Shown piece after piece: positions 31,724 to 42,048 of a DNA stretch of 64,000 bases. The notes under the pieces are model-generated. The model saw only the letters and a list, made by a program, of their open reading frames with translations, had not been told where the DNA came from and ran no database searches. How positions within the stretch are numbered: position 1 is the first letter of the stretch; each line of letters opens with the position of its first letter. Location: assembly GCF_963082655.1 (NCBI RefSeq), contig NC_081553.1:44278260-44342259 (forward strand), in the 5' to 3' direction. Made by a program: the position numbers and the translations under genes. This DNA comes from Stomoxys calcitrans. Its lineage: Eukaryota > Arthropoda > Insecta > Diptera > Muscidae.

Positions 31724-32727
31724 TTTTTATACCACCACCGACGGATGGGGGTATATTCATTTTGTCATTCCGTTTGCAAAACATCGAAATATCCATTTCC
31801 GACCCTATAAAGTATATATATTCTTGATCAGCGTAAAAATCTAAGACGATCTAGACATGTCCGTCCGTCTGTCCGTCTGTCTGTTGAAATCACGCTACAG
31901 TCTTTAAAAATAGAGATATTGAACTGAAATTTTGCACCGAGTCTTTTTTTGTCCATAAGCAGGTTAAGTTAGAACATGGGCTATATCGGACTATATCTTG
32001 ATATAGCCCCCATATAGACCGATCCTTCGATTTAGGGTCTTGGGCCCGTAGAAGCCACATTTGTTATCCGATTTAGCTGAAATACGGGACAGTGAGTTGT
32101 GATAGACCCATCGATATTCGTCTTCAATTTGGCCCAGATCGGTTCAGATTTGAATATAGCTGCAATATAGACCGATCCGCTGTGTTACGACCTTCGACAC
32201 CCATCTTCAATTTGGCCCAGATCGTTTCAGATTTGAATATAGCTGTCATATAGACCGATATCTCGATTTAAGGTCTTAGGCCCATAAGAGCCACATTTAA
32301 TATCCGATTTTGCTCAAATTTGGGACAGTGAGCTGTGTTAGGTCCTTCAACATCCTTTTTCAATTTGGCCCAGATCGGTGCAGATTTGGATATACCTGCC
32401 ATATATTATCCGATGTCGCCGAAATTTGGGACAGTGAGTTGTGTTAGAGCCTTTGACATCCTTCTTCAATTTGGCCCAAATCGATCCAGATTTGAATATA
32501 GCTGTCATATAGACCGATCTCTCAATCAATATTTTGTTGTACACAATTGAACGATGAATTGTACCTATTAGTATTTGTTCCAAATCGGAACCTATTTCGA
32601 TATAGCTGCTATGGGGCATGAGGTACGCATTTTCACCGGATTTGACGAAAGGTGGTTAACATATATGCCCGAGGTGGTGGGCATCTAAAGTTCGGCCCGG
32701 CCGAACTTAACGTCTTTTTACTTGTTT
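31724..32727 (+). mobile_element. HINE-A, both ends present, short array
   Basis: Head TTTATACCACCACCGACGGA, core GACCCTATAAAGTATATATA and TTCTTGATCAGCG, GTCCGTCTGTCTGTTG, array of about five units, ACACAATTGAACGATGAATT distal segment, GGTGGTGGGCATCTAAAGTT, perfect hairpin TTCGGCCCGGCCGAA (32691-32705) and TTTTTACTTGTT. About 1.0 kb. Confidence 0.85.
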
Positions 32728-33669
32728 TTTGTAAATTGAAACTATTTTCCTCATAGTTTTATTCCTCCTTAATTTTCTACCCAATCTAGTCATTGGCTCA
32801 TTACAAACACTTATCTCACGTTGTATGCTTTTCAAAAACCTGACAAATATCGATAAATATCTCACTGACATACGCGCTCGTCACTCGCCACTGATCACTG
32901 TTGCCAAATATTAATATTAATTGAAAACAGATTTGTTCGATGTCATTTTATGCCATCGAAAAACAAACACCAAATGTCTGATTGCTTCATTTTAGCACCA
33001 CCTCAAATGTAAATTCTGACTCAAAGATTTTTTTTGTTTATGAGGCTGATTTTAAGCAAAATAAAATAAGGAAAATCGAAATACGAAAAAAACAAACCCA
33101 AAATTTCAAAACTAATGTGGCTCTGACCATGTTACTCATTAGGAAAACAAATGATGCTTTTGGCTGGATCATTTACTGCAGCGCCAAAAACAGACTTGGG
33201 GGATTTAGGAGTTTTTTTTTAGTCTTTTCTTGTAGGTCTAGTCGATCCATTACAAGTGCAACCTGTAACTGACACAACAGAAATATTTTCTTTAATGATT
33301 TGCCATAGCGAAAACTGAAATTTTTTGGAGAAATATTTGTGGTTGCAGAGCATAGACTCGATGGCTGGCAGGCTGGGCTGAATGACTGTCCTGTCTGACT
33401 GGCCGAAAATTAATTTGTGGCAAATGCCTGAAATCAAAAATGACTGGCCAAGCTGAAAATGTTTGTGAAATGGACACATGCTTGTCTCATTTGTTTTGCT
33501 GAGAAAACAAATCGACAATATATGGTCGCTAAGGAGTGAATATGTAAAAACCCCCGGAGTATTGAACTGTTGTGATACTATGTGAGGCAGATAGTGCACA
33601 GTGATTGAAGTGAGGAGCTATGGAGTGTTGAAAGTTTAATTGAAGTGAAAATTTCACCAAAGGTACGCC
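32728..33669. other. Single-copy-looking DNA, no gene supported
   Basis: A 126-codon minus frame (33219-33599) and a 96-codon plus frame (32982-33272) overlap only slightly and carry no motif I recognise. The codon composition is not persuasive. Confidence 0.4.
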
Positions 33670-34094
33670 TTTGACAAATTTCCTGTTTTACTTTCCCAAA
33701 GGCAAGTTAGTGCAGAAGACTCAATACAGCCTAACGAATAGGGTCCCCATTCGTGGAATCATTGCCGACTTTCTTAAGATTAGGCAAATATCTTAATATT
33801 AAAACATCTGGCAGTGCAGTGACAGGAAACTCAATGCAGCCGAAAGAACAGGTAGCAGACAATGTTACCATCGTCCACTCCCAAGAAGCCCATTGACTGA
33901 AAGACCAATGATATCGTCATCCAAATAAACCTCCACTGAAGCGAGACACTTGTACACGCTCTGATGGAGAAAATCAGCAGCGGCAAGATTCATATTGCCT
34001 TAATTCAGGAGCCATAGACGACCCGGAACAAAGTTTCTAGACTGAACCATAGCACATACCAATTATTATATGGTAACACAGCTACTAGGCCCGA
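33670..34094 (+). pseudogene. LINE ORF2 start: endonuclease N-terminal fragment
   Basis: After a noncoding-looking lead with a short degenerate duplication (GCAAGTTAGTGCAGAAGACT against GCAGTGCAGTGACAGGAAAC), the plus frame from 33907 reads TNDIVIQINLH, then a stop, then SETLVHALMEKISSGKIHIA and LIQEP. This is the start of an apurinic-type LINE endonuclease (family pattern: .Q.NL..S..A...L.......ALIQEPW). A second stop follows directly. A SINE begins at 34095. Confidence 0.65.
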
Positions 34095-35355
34095 GCCACC
34101 GTAGCGCAGAGGGTAGCATGTCCGCCTGGGTTCGAATCCTGGCGACACCATCAGAAACAACTAAAAGCGTGCTAAGTTCGGCCGAGCCGAATCTTATATA
34201 CCCTTCACCATGAATCGCATTTGTCGTGTTCTATTCCCTGCATCCTTCTTAGGCGAAAAAAGGATAAAAGAAAAGATCTGTTCTGCTTTTAGAGCGATAT
34301 CAATATGTGGTCCGGCTCGGACCACAATTAAATAATATGTTGGAGACCTGTGTAAAATGTCAACCAATTCGAATAAGAATTGCGCTCTTTGGGGGCTCAA
34401 TAAGTAAAATAGAGATATAGATTTCTATGTGAGCTGTATCAGGACCGATGCAGACCATAATGAACACATATGTTGATGGTCATGAGAAGTTCTGTCGTAC
34501 AAAATTTCAGGCAAATAAGATAATAATTGCGACCTCTAGAGGCTCAAGAAGTCAAGATCCCAGATCGGGTTTTATGGCAGCTATAACAGGTTATTGACCG
34601 ATTTGAACCTAATTTAGCACAGATGGCGGAAGTCAATCGGATATGAATTGCGCCCTCTAGAGGCTCAAGAAGTCAAGACCCAAGATCGGTTTATATGGCA
34701 GCAATATCAGGATATTGACCGATTTGAACCTAATTTAGCACAGTTTTTGGAAGTCATAGCAAAACACGTTGTGCAAAATTTCATTCCAATTGGATAAGAA
34801 TTGCGCCCTCTAGAGGCTCAAGAAGTCAAGACCCAAGATCGGTTTATATGACAGCTATATCAAAACATGGACCGATATGACCCATTTACAATCCCATCCG
34901 ACCTATCCTATAAGAAGTATTTGTGCAAAATTTCAGGCGGCTAGCTTTACTCCTTCGAAAGTTAGGGTGCTTTCGATAGACAGACGGACGGACAGACAGA
35001 CGGACGGACAGACGGACGGACAGACGGACGGACAGACGCACGGACATGGGTAGATCGACATAAAAGGTCACGACGAGCAAGAATATAAATACTTTATGAG
35101 GTCTCATGTGTTGGAGGTTATAAAAATCTTCAGCGGTGGTTTTCCCCTCCTAATGCTGCCAACATTTGTGAGGTACTATGCCATGTAAAACTTCTCTCCA
35201 AAGAGGTGTCGCACTGCGGCACGCCGTTCGGACTCGGCTATAAAAAGGAGGCCCCTTATTATTGAGCTTAAATTTGAATCGGACTGCACTCATTGATATG
35301 TGAGTAGTTTGCCCCTGGTCCTTAGTGGAATGTTCATGGGCAAAATTTGCATTTG
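34095..35355 (+). mobile_element. SINE split by a HINE-B insertion
   Basis: The SINE head (34095-34156: GCCACCGTAGCGCAGAGGGT, intact B-box GGTTCGAATCC, CACCATCAGAA) and SINE body (35127-35355: TCTTCAGCGGTGGTTTTCCC, GTGAGGTACTATGCCATGTA, GCCGTTCGGACTCGGC, GGGCAAAATTTGCATTTGCA) are contiguous in other copies. A 970-bp HINE-B in reverse orientation separates them. Part of the middle of the head (anticodon-arm region) is deleted relative to 51959. Confidence 0.85.
34157..35126 (-). mobile_element. HINE-B, complete, nested in SINE
   Basis: Both ends are defined by the interrupted SINE. The minus-strand 5' end is TTTTTATAACCTCCAACACA at 35126; the 3' end is ...AGCACGCTTTTAGTTGT at 34157. It contains the TAAAGTATTTATATTCTTGC core variant, a GTCY run (34978-35042), about five units with the TGGGTCTTGACTTCTTGAGC anchor and a hairpin TTCGGCTCGGCCGAA. 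At 970 bp it is one of the shortest complete copies. Confidence 0.85.
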
Positions 35356-35772
35356 CATTGCTACTCGGCCTAGGGCCTGAATTATTTGCCATACAAAGGT
35401 GGAGCATACCTTTCGACTCTCCGACATCGCCACCTACGTCGGAGCTGTAACGGTCGGTGAAGAAAGCCAAAACAGACAGGAAATGAGGTACTAATAGGGT
35501 GCGATGCGAACTTGGTAACACTGCTTCTCGGCCTAGGACCTGAATTATTTGCCATACAAATTTTGATTATATATTTTCCCCAGAGTAGTCATGGTCGGAT
35601 GCAACAGTGATGAGACAGGAAGAAGGTGGAGCATACCTGGCAACACTTTAACTTCCTTTGGACCCTCCTACACCGCCACCTACGTCGGAGCAGCAACGGT
35701 CGGTGAGGAAAGCAAAATAGGCAGGAATTGAGTTACTAATAGGATGTGATGCGAACTCTCTCCACATTTCGT

Positions 35773-36101
35773 AGGATAGTACCATCATTAATAAGCTGGG
35801 CCAAGCTCTGGCAGAATTCTTAAATACCAACGACCTAATAAAACTTAATATTGGTAACACCTCTACCTTTGCTCATAGGATTATTGAGGAGGTTTTAGAT
35901 GTGACAATATGTTGGGAAAATCTGAACCAAGAGGTTCAGGATTGGAGGGTCTCCTTGGAGCACTCCTTCTCCGATCATCGTTACATTAGGTTTAAACTTG
36001 CACGGCCAGCTCCGAATCCGATAAGCTTCCATGATAAGTTGAAAACCAACTGGCCTAAATTCAGAAGACTACTCAGAAGAAGACTTAGGCAAGATAATTA
36101 A
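35773..36101 (+). pseudogene. LINE endonuclease C-terminal half
   Basis: Translation gives GQALAEFLNTNDLIKLNIGN, then TSTFAHRIIEEVLDVTICWE, then VQDWRVSLEHSFSDHRYIRF. SFSDHRYI holds the Ser-Asp-His signature of apurinic-type LINE endonucleases; the family nicks target DNA to prime reverse transcription. The preceding GCDAN motif is present near 35744 but in a broken frame. Confidence 0.8.
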
Positions 36102-36581
36102 GACTGTCCAAGCATAGAAGACATTGGCGACAATGTCAACAGGATTATACCTGCAATAGTGGGGTCTTTCGAAATAGTTATCCTCTTCGAGAAAGGAAAT
36201 TAGCCCAAGAAAAACATTGGATGACCACGGAGATTCGCAATATTGGGAATGAGGTCCGTAGACTTTACAGCAGATCATGCCGTAAAAACCCGAAGTTTAT
36301 TGGGATGTGTATTACACACTAGCAGACGATGTGAAAATCGCCCATTTACTGAATGACCAATGATGAGGTAATTCGGATAAACCTCCACCGTAGCGATACA
36401 GCTACAATAAGATTATCAGAGCGGCAAAACGTGCCTCCTGAAAGCTTTTATGCGAACAGGACAATAGCATTAATGACACCGCCAAGACGACACTGTTTTT
36501 CCATAGGATTCAACGAGACTCACGGAGACATCGTAATCTTGGAATAATGGAGTTGATCGAAGGCTTTTCATAACTGAATTA

Positions 36582-36806
36582 ATGGTAAATGAAGCATTGA
36601 GGAGCTTCCAACCGTTTAAGTCAACCGGACCTAAAGGAATATTTCCGGCGTTGCTAGAGAAAGAGGCAGACTATATGGCGCCTCGTCTGGCCAAAATTTT
36701 CACAGCGTGCCTAGGACTTTCATATACTCCGAAAACCTGGCAGGAAGCAAGGGTGGTGTTTATACCTAAGCCCGGCAAAGCAAGTTATGCGCCACCAAAG
36801 GCCTAC
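36582..36806 (+). pseudogene. LINE reverse transcriptase N-terminal fragment
   Basis: The frame reads ALRSFQPFKSTGPKGIFPAL, then LGYxP-like LSYTPKTWQEARVVFIPKPG and KASYAPPKAYR. This is RT blocks 0-2 (family: SPGPDGI.P..L, W....V..IPKPGK, ..YRPISL). The expected YRPISL is cut after AYR; the following WWVPKIHPGRT is HINE tail sequence. The Asp of GPDGI is Lys here. Confidence 0.85.
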
Positions 36807-36862
36807 AGGTGGTGGGTACCCAAGATTCATCCTGGACGAACTTAGCACTGTTTTACTTGTAA
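36807..36862 (+). mobile_element. HINE 3' tail remnant
   Basis: GGTGGTGGGTACCCAAGATT, decayed hairpin TTCATCCTGGACGAA, then CTTAGCACTGTTTTACTTGT. A B/E-type 3' end with no body. Confidence 0.7.
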
Positions 36863-38182
36863 ACTGCTACCACTGTGCACCTATATTTTTAAAATGCTCT
36901 TATTTTACTACATCACTTTTTTTGCGACCACCAGAAACCCAGGCAAACAAACATCAGTTAAACTTTTGTGAAAACAGAAAACTATTTAACTAATGGCACC
37001 GTCCAGCCAACAGTCACCCATTTTTAATGCGCCAATAGATTTACACTCGCGGCAAGACGACCAAACATGCAGGCATATTTACACTTTGACAGAGCGCGCA
37101 CTATAATTTAATGCCTCACACTAGCAAATGACATCCAAAACCGTGGGATAAATACTCGTATCGCACTAATGTGAGTGCTCCGATTAATTTTTTTTTCCTT
37201 CATTTTCGTCACTAGCCATCCTGCGTTGAAGCGGTGCGATAATGTCCCCGCTTCAGTTGCAGCCTTATCGTGGTAATCAGATCAGTGGCGCAAGTGTATG
37301 ACGGTGTTGTTTTTGAACAGGCCGCTCATACGATTCGTACTTTGAAGTTTTGAAAAGATTGTGACAAGTTTTTTTTTCCTGGTACATATGTTTGTGGAAG
37401 CTGTCGATGGCGATGATTTACGGGGAAAAAGCAATTGGTGCTTTTTTTGGGAAAATAGGTTTCCAACTTGAAAATTCATTAGAAAATCCATGAAAATTTT
37501 TAAATTTGTAAAAAATCCACATTATTGCATTGCAATTAAAATCAGCTCTATGAAAATTAATGAACTATTGGCAGATGGTCCATAATTTTCAAAAACTCCA
37601 TATCTAGGATATGAGTCTACCCTTATAGTAACCTAAAATGCATTTGGCATGCTCCAAACCATTTTGACATACCTTTTCACTCTGCCCAATACCCAATATA
37701 ATATGCCTGTCTGTCTACTCATCAGCCTCTCATGTCCACCAAATCTTTGTAATGTCTTGCAGGCAACCATTGACTTGTGTTTGCATCATTTGCGTACTTT
37801 GGCTAATGTGCAAAAATCTTTTAACCATGCAAGATGCGGGTGCATCTTAACAAATGTTGGCCAATAAACAGGTAATAAAGTTGGAATTCCAACTTAAGTT
37901 TCAGGTTTCCATCAAGATAAAGTGCATAACATTTTGCAATTAAAATTTTTATCATAGACTCAACTCGAATGGACATTAGTGCCACAACACAATGCCTTAG
38001 GATGTAGGCAAGCCGATAAATTTTCCGCACAAACCACTGGTAAACTACTTGTTCCAAATTAGCACATCAAGTGGTGCAACTAATTCTTGTGATATAAATT
38101 AGCATAGGAAACTAGTAAGGCGTAAAGAGTTAAACGAGGTAAAGTCGACCAATTGATACCCTGAACTGAATTTCATATGCAC
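36863..38182. other. Single-copy-looking DNA, no gene supported
   Basis: No repeat family members and no persuasive frame. AT-rich from 37480 to 37600. Confidence 0.4.
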
Positions 38183-38533
38183 TTTTTATACCCTCCAACA
38201 TAGGATGGGGGTGTACTAATTTCGTCATTCTGTTTGTAACACCTCTAAATATGCGTCTAAGACCCCATAAAGTATATATGTTCTTGATCGTCGTGACATT
38301 TTAAGTCGAACTAGCCATGTCCGTCCGTCCGTCTGTCTGTCGAAAGCACGCTAACTTTAGAAGGAGTAAAGCTAGTCGCTTGAAATTTTCCACAAATACT
38401 TTTTTTTTAGGATTTTTTTTGGGATTGTAAATGGGCCAAATAGGTCCATGTTTCGATATAGCTGCCATATAAACCGATCTTGGGTCTTGACTTCTTGAGC
38501 CTTTAGAGGGCGCAATTCTCATCCGATTTGGCC
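38183..38533 (+). mobile_element. HINE-B 5' half, truncated
   Basis: TTTTTATACCCTCCAACATA head, CCCCATAAAGTATATATGTT, GTCCGTCCGTCTGTCTGTCG, AGCACGCTAACTTTAGAAGG and the first unit (GATCTTGGGTCTTGACTTCT). It ends at the left edge of a Helitron-D. Confidence 0.75.
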
Positions 38534-40275
38534 GATGGGCATCAATGTCATGCTCTACTCCCCAATAACTTTTATTTGAGCCCCACATTGACATGGTCAT
38601 AAATATGCCCTATTCAGGGGTGTTTTACGGAGTGGGGTGGTCCCCAAACTCTTAGCCCTGAAAATATATCAGCATCGTGCTCTATTCTCATATATCTATA
38701 TATCATTTATTTGAACCCCATATTGCCATTGGCCTCGAAATTGGATATCAAATTCGTTTTCTTATCTCCTACAATCATATACATCAAATACCTTTCATTT
38801 AAACCCCTTACTGCAATAGTCAGTAAATATGTCCAGTTTGGGGTATGGACCCTAAAAACTATCAATATCGAGTTCCACTGTCTTGGAGACCTAATTTGTC
38901 GTGGTGAACAAATACCTTCTATTAGGGGGTTGTTATGGTATTGGGACATCCCCTAGACATTTGGTCCCGAATGTTAATATCAGATTCGTGGTCTACTCCC
39001 AAATACCTTTCATTTGTGTCTCGACAAGCATGACCAGTTCGGGGGGTGCTTTGGGGGATGTGGAGTGGCCGCCGACTCAGTGACTTGGCCTTGAATCAGA
39101 ATCAGATTCCTGTTCTTCTGTAAAGTACCTCTTATTTGAGCCCCATATTGCAATGGTCAGCAAATACTTCCTATATGGGTGGTGGTATGGGGGTGAGGTG
39201 GCCCCATAGACACTTTTTCCCGAATATTAATATCAGATTCGTGCTTTACTCCCAAAGACCTTTCATTTGAGCCCCATATTGCTATGGTCGTAAATTTGTC
39301 CTCTTTGGGGGATGTTTTTGGGGAGGGGCGGTCCCCAAAACACTTGGCCCCACATTTGGATATCAAATTCGTTTTCTACACTCAAATACCTTCTATTTAA
39401 GCCCCATATTGCCATGGATAGTAAATAAGTCTTGTTTTTGGGTGGTATTTTGGGGAAGGGGTCGACACCCAGAAACTTGGTGGTATGGATGTGGGGTGGC
39501 CTCATAGACGCTTATGCCCGAATATTCATACCAGATTCGTGCTTTACTCCCAAAGACCTTTCATTTGAGCCCCATATTGCTATGGTCGCAAATTTGTCCT
39601 CTTTGGGGATGTTTTTGGGGAAGGGCTGTGCCCAAAACTCTTGGCCCTACTTTTGGATATCAGATTCCCCATATTGCCATGGACAGTAAATAAGTCCTGT
39701 TTGTGTGGTGTTTTGGGAAAGGGGTGGACCCCCAAAAAATTGGTCCCACATTTGGATATTAGATTCGTATTCTATTCGAAAATACCTTTCATTTGAGTCC
39801 CATATTGCCATGGTCGATAAATATGCCCGATTTAGAGGTATTTTGGTGATTGGGGTAGTCCCCTAAACACTTGGTCCGACAATTGGATATCAGATACGTT
39901 TTCTATTCTTAAACACCTTTCATTGGAGTGCTATATTGTCATGATTGGTGTATATATAATATATTTGGTAGGTTTTCGGGGTGGGGCGTCCCCCCCAGTT
40001 ACCCCATCCGAAAGTTGGATACCAAATTTTTGGCCTTTAGGGTACTTTAAGAGAGCACACAAAATTTCGCTTAAATCACACCACCCATCTCCGAGATTTG
40101 GAGTTTCTGAAATTTAAGGTAAGGGGGAGGGTCCGCCCCCTCTTCAGATATCAAAAAATGTAGTACCCTATTTTCCCTACGGGATCATTGTGCACCATCT
40201 GTGAAAAATGTAAGAAAATCGGTTCAGCCATTTCTGAGTCTATAAGGAATACACTAACAAACAAACACAAATTGA
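38534..40275 (-). mobile_element. Helitron-D copy 2 with 131-bp array
   Basis: Minus orientation. The head near 40275 (CAATTTGTGTTTGTTTGTTA, then AATGGCTGAACCGATTTTCT) lost its outermost about 20 bases where a HINE-C starts. The array anchor (GCCCCATATTG or TCCCATATTG) is at 39141, 39272, 39402, 39667, 39798 and 39929, intervals of 131, 130, 131 and 131 bp around one irregular region. No SINE and no CTAG end at the left. Non-coding; frames across it (for example 39263-39505) are repeat translations. Confidence 0.65.
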
Positions 40276-42001
40276 TTTTTATACCTTACACCACCACTGT
40301 GGTACAGGGTATTATAGATTTGTGCATTTGCTTGCAACGCTAAGAAGGAGAAGAGCTAGACCCATTAATACGTATACCGATCGACTCTGAATAACTTCTT
40401 GATTCGATTTAGCTTTGTCCGTCTGTCTGTCCATGTATTCTTGTAATCAAGGTACAGGTCGCATTTGTTGTCCGATTTTCACAAACTTTTGCGTAATTGT
40501 CTTTTTTGGTCCAAGGACAACCGCCAAGGACAAATCGGTCCAAATTTAGATATAGCTCCCATATATATCTTTCCCGATAAGCGCTTTTAAAGTTGTAGAA
40601 GCCACAATTTTGGTCCGATCCTTACAAAATTTGGCTCGAAGGGTTTTTTTTAACGACCCAAAATGCTTGCGAAATTTTATTGAAATCGGTTTAGATTTAG
40701 ATATAGCTCCCATATATATCTTTCCCGATAAGCACTTTTAAAGCTGTAGGAGCCACAATTTTGGTCCGATCCTTACAAAATTTGGCACGAAGGGTTTTTT
40801 TAACGACCCAAAATGCTTGCGAAATTTTATTGAAATCGGTCCAGATTTAGATATAGCTCCCATATATATCTTTTATCCGATGTGCCCTTTTAATGCTGCA
40901 GATGCCATAATTTTGGTCCGATCCTTACAAAATTTTGGCACCAAGTGTTTTTTTATAACTACCCAAAATGCTTGCGAAATTTTATTGAAATCGGTTCAGA
41001 TTTAGATATAGCTCCCATATATATCTTTCAACCGATATGCTCTTTTAAAGCTATAGGAGCCACAATTTTTTTCCGATCTCTACCAAATTTGGCACGAAGT
41101 GCTTTTTGTGACGTCCCAATATATGTGCAAAATTTCATCTAAATCGGTTCAGATTTCGATGTAGGTCCCATATATAACTTTCATCCGATATGGTCTTTTA
41201 AAGCTATAGGAGCCACGATTTTTGTGCGATCTCTACCAAATTTGGCACGAAGTGCTTTTTGTGATGTCCCAATATGTGTGCAAAATTTCATCTAAATCGG
41301 TTTATATTTCGATATAGCTCCCATATATAACTTTCGTCCGATTTGACCTATTAAGCCTGTAGCAGGCGCAATTTTGGTCCTATCTTGACAAAATTTGGCA
41401 TGAGGCGTTTTATTCAACGTTCTCATATGTGTGCAAAGTTTCATAAAAATCGGTCCAGATTTAGATATAGCTCCCATATATATTTTTCATCCAATATGGC
41501 CTTTAAAGGCTGTAGAAGCCACAATTTTAATCCGATCTTTACAAAATTTGGCATGGGGTATACTATTTGAGGTCTACATACGTGTGCAAAATTTCATAAA
41601 AATCGGTTCAGATTTTGATATAGCTCCCATATATATTTTTCATCCGATATGGCCTTTTAAGGCTATAGAAGCCACAATTTTGGTTCGATCTCTCCAAATT
41701 TTTCATGAGATAGTTTAATTGGCATCCCAATATGTGTGAAAAATTTCATCAAAATCGATTTAGATAAAACTCCTATATATATCTTTTATGCGTTTCGACT
41801 TTAAAAGCTGTAGAAGTCACAATTTTCGTACCATCGTAAGAAAATCGTATAAGGTTCTGTTCGATATTTCAATAGGTATGCAAAATTAAAGTCTGACTTA
41901 ATTTGGATATAAGTGCTATTTATAAAAAGTATTACGTATACTCGGTGGTGTAGGGTAATATATAGTCGGCTCCGCCCGAGTTTTGCCTTTCCTTACTGGT
42001 T
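40276..42001 (+). mobile_element. HINE-C, complete copy
   Basis: Head TTTTTATACCTTACACCACC, GAGCTAGACCCATTAATACG, ACCGATCGACTCTGAATAAC, short GTCY run GTCCGTCTGTCTGTCC, TACAGGTCGCATTTGTTGTC. Array anchor TATAGCTCCCATATATA at 40551, 40702, 40852, 41007, 41160, 41313, 41466 and 41619; the last four intervals are exactly 153 bp. The 3' end is GGTGTAGGGTAATATATAGT, imperfect hairpin CGGCTCCGCCCGAG and TTTTGCCTTTCCTTACTGGT. The layout matches A and B although the sequence differs, so it is a separate HINE lineage. Confidence 0.75.
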
Positions 42002-42048
42002 ATATAAAAGATCAGTGTATTTGCAGGCCCAAGTACAAAATATAGATT

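Larger units (their letters stand above)
35356..36806 (+). mobile_element. Rearranged I-like LINE: endonuclease end to RT start
   Basis: A directly duplicated stretch (35360-35520 and 35523-35765, sharing CTCGGCCTAGG.CCTGAATTA and CGCCACCTACGTCGGAGC) leads into the endonuclease C-terminal half, a linker, a second endonuclease-start fragment near 36353 (TNDEVIRINLHRSDTAT) and the RT N-terminal part. It ends abruptly at a HINE tail at 36807. It may be the continuation of the piece at 33670-34094, with the SINE and its HINE inserted between. Confidence 0.7.

Noticed and set aside
33219..33599. 126-codon minus frame in single-copy DNA
   Set aside because: No motif, low-complexity codon choice, no splice or initiation context. 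Consistent with chance in a 1-kb non-repeat stretch.
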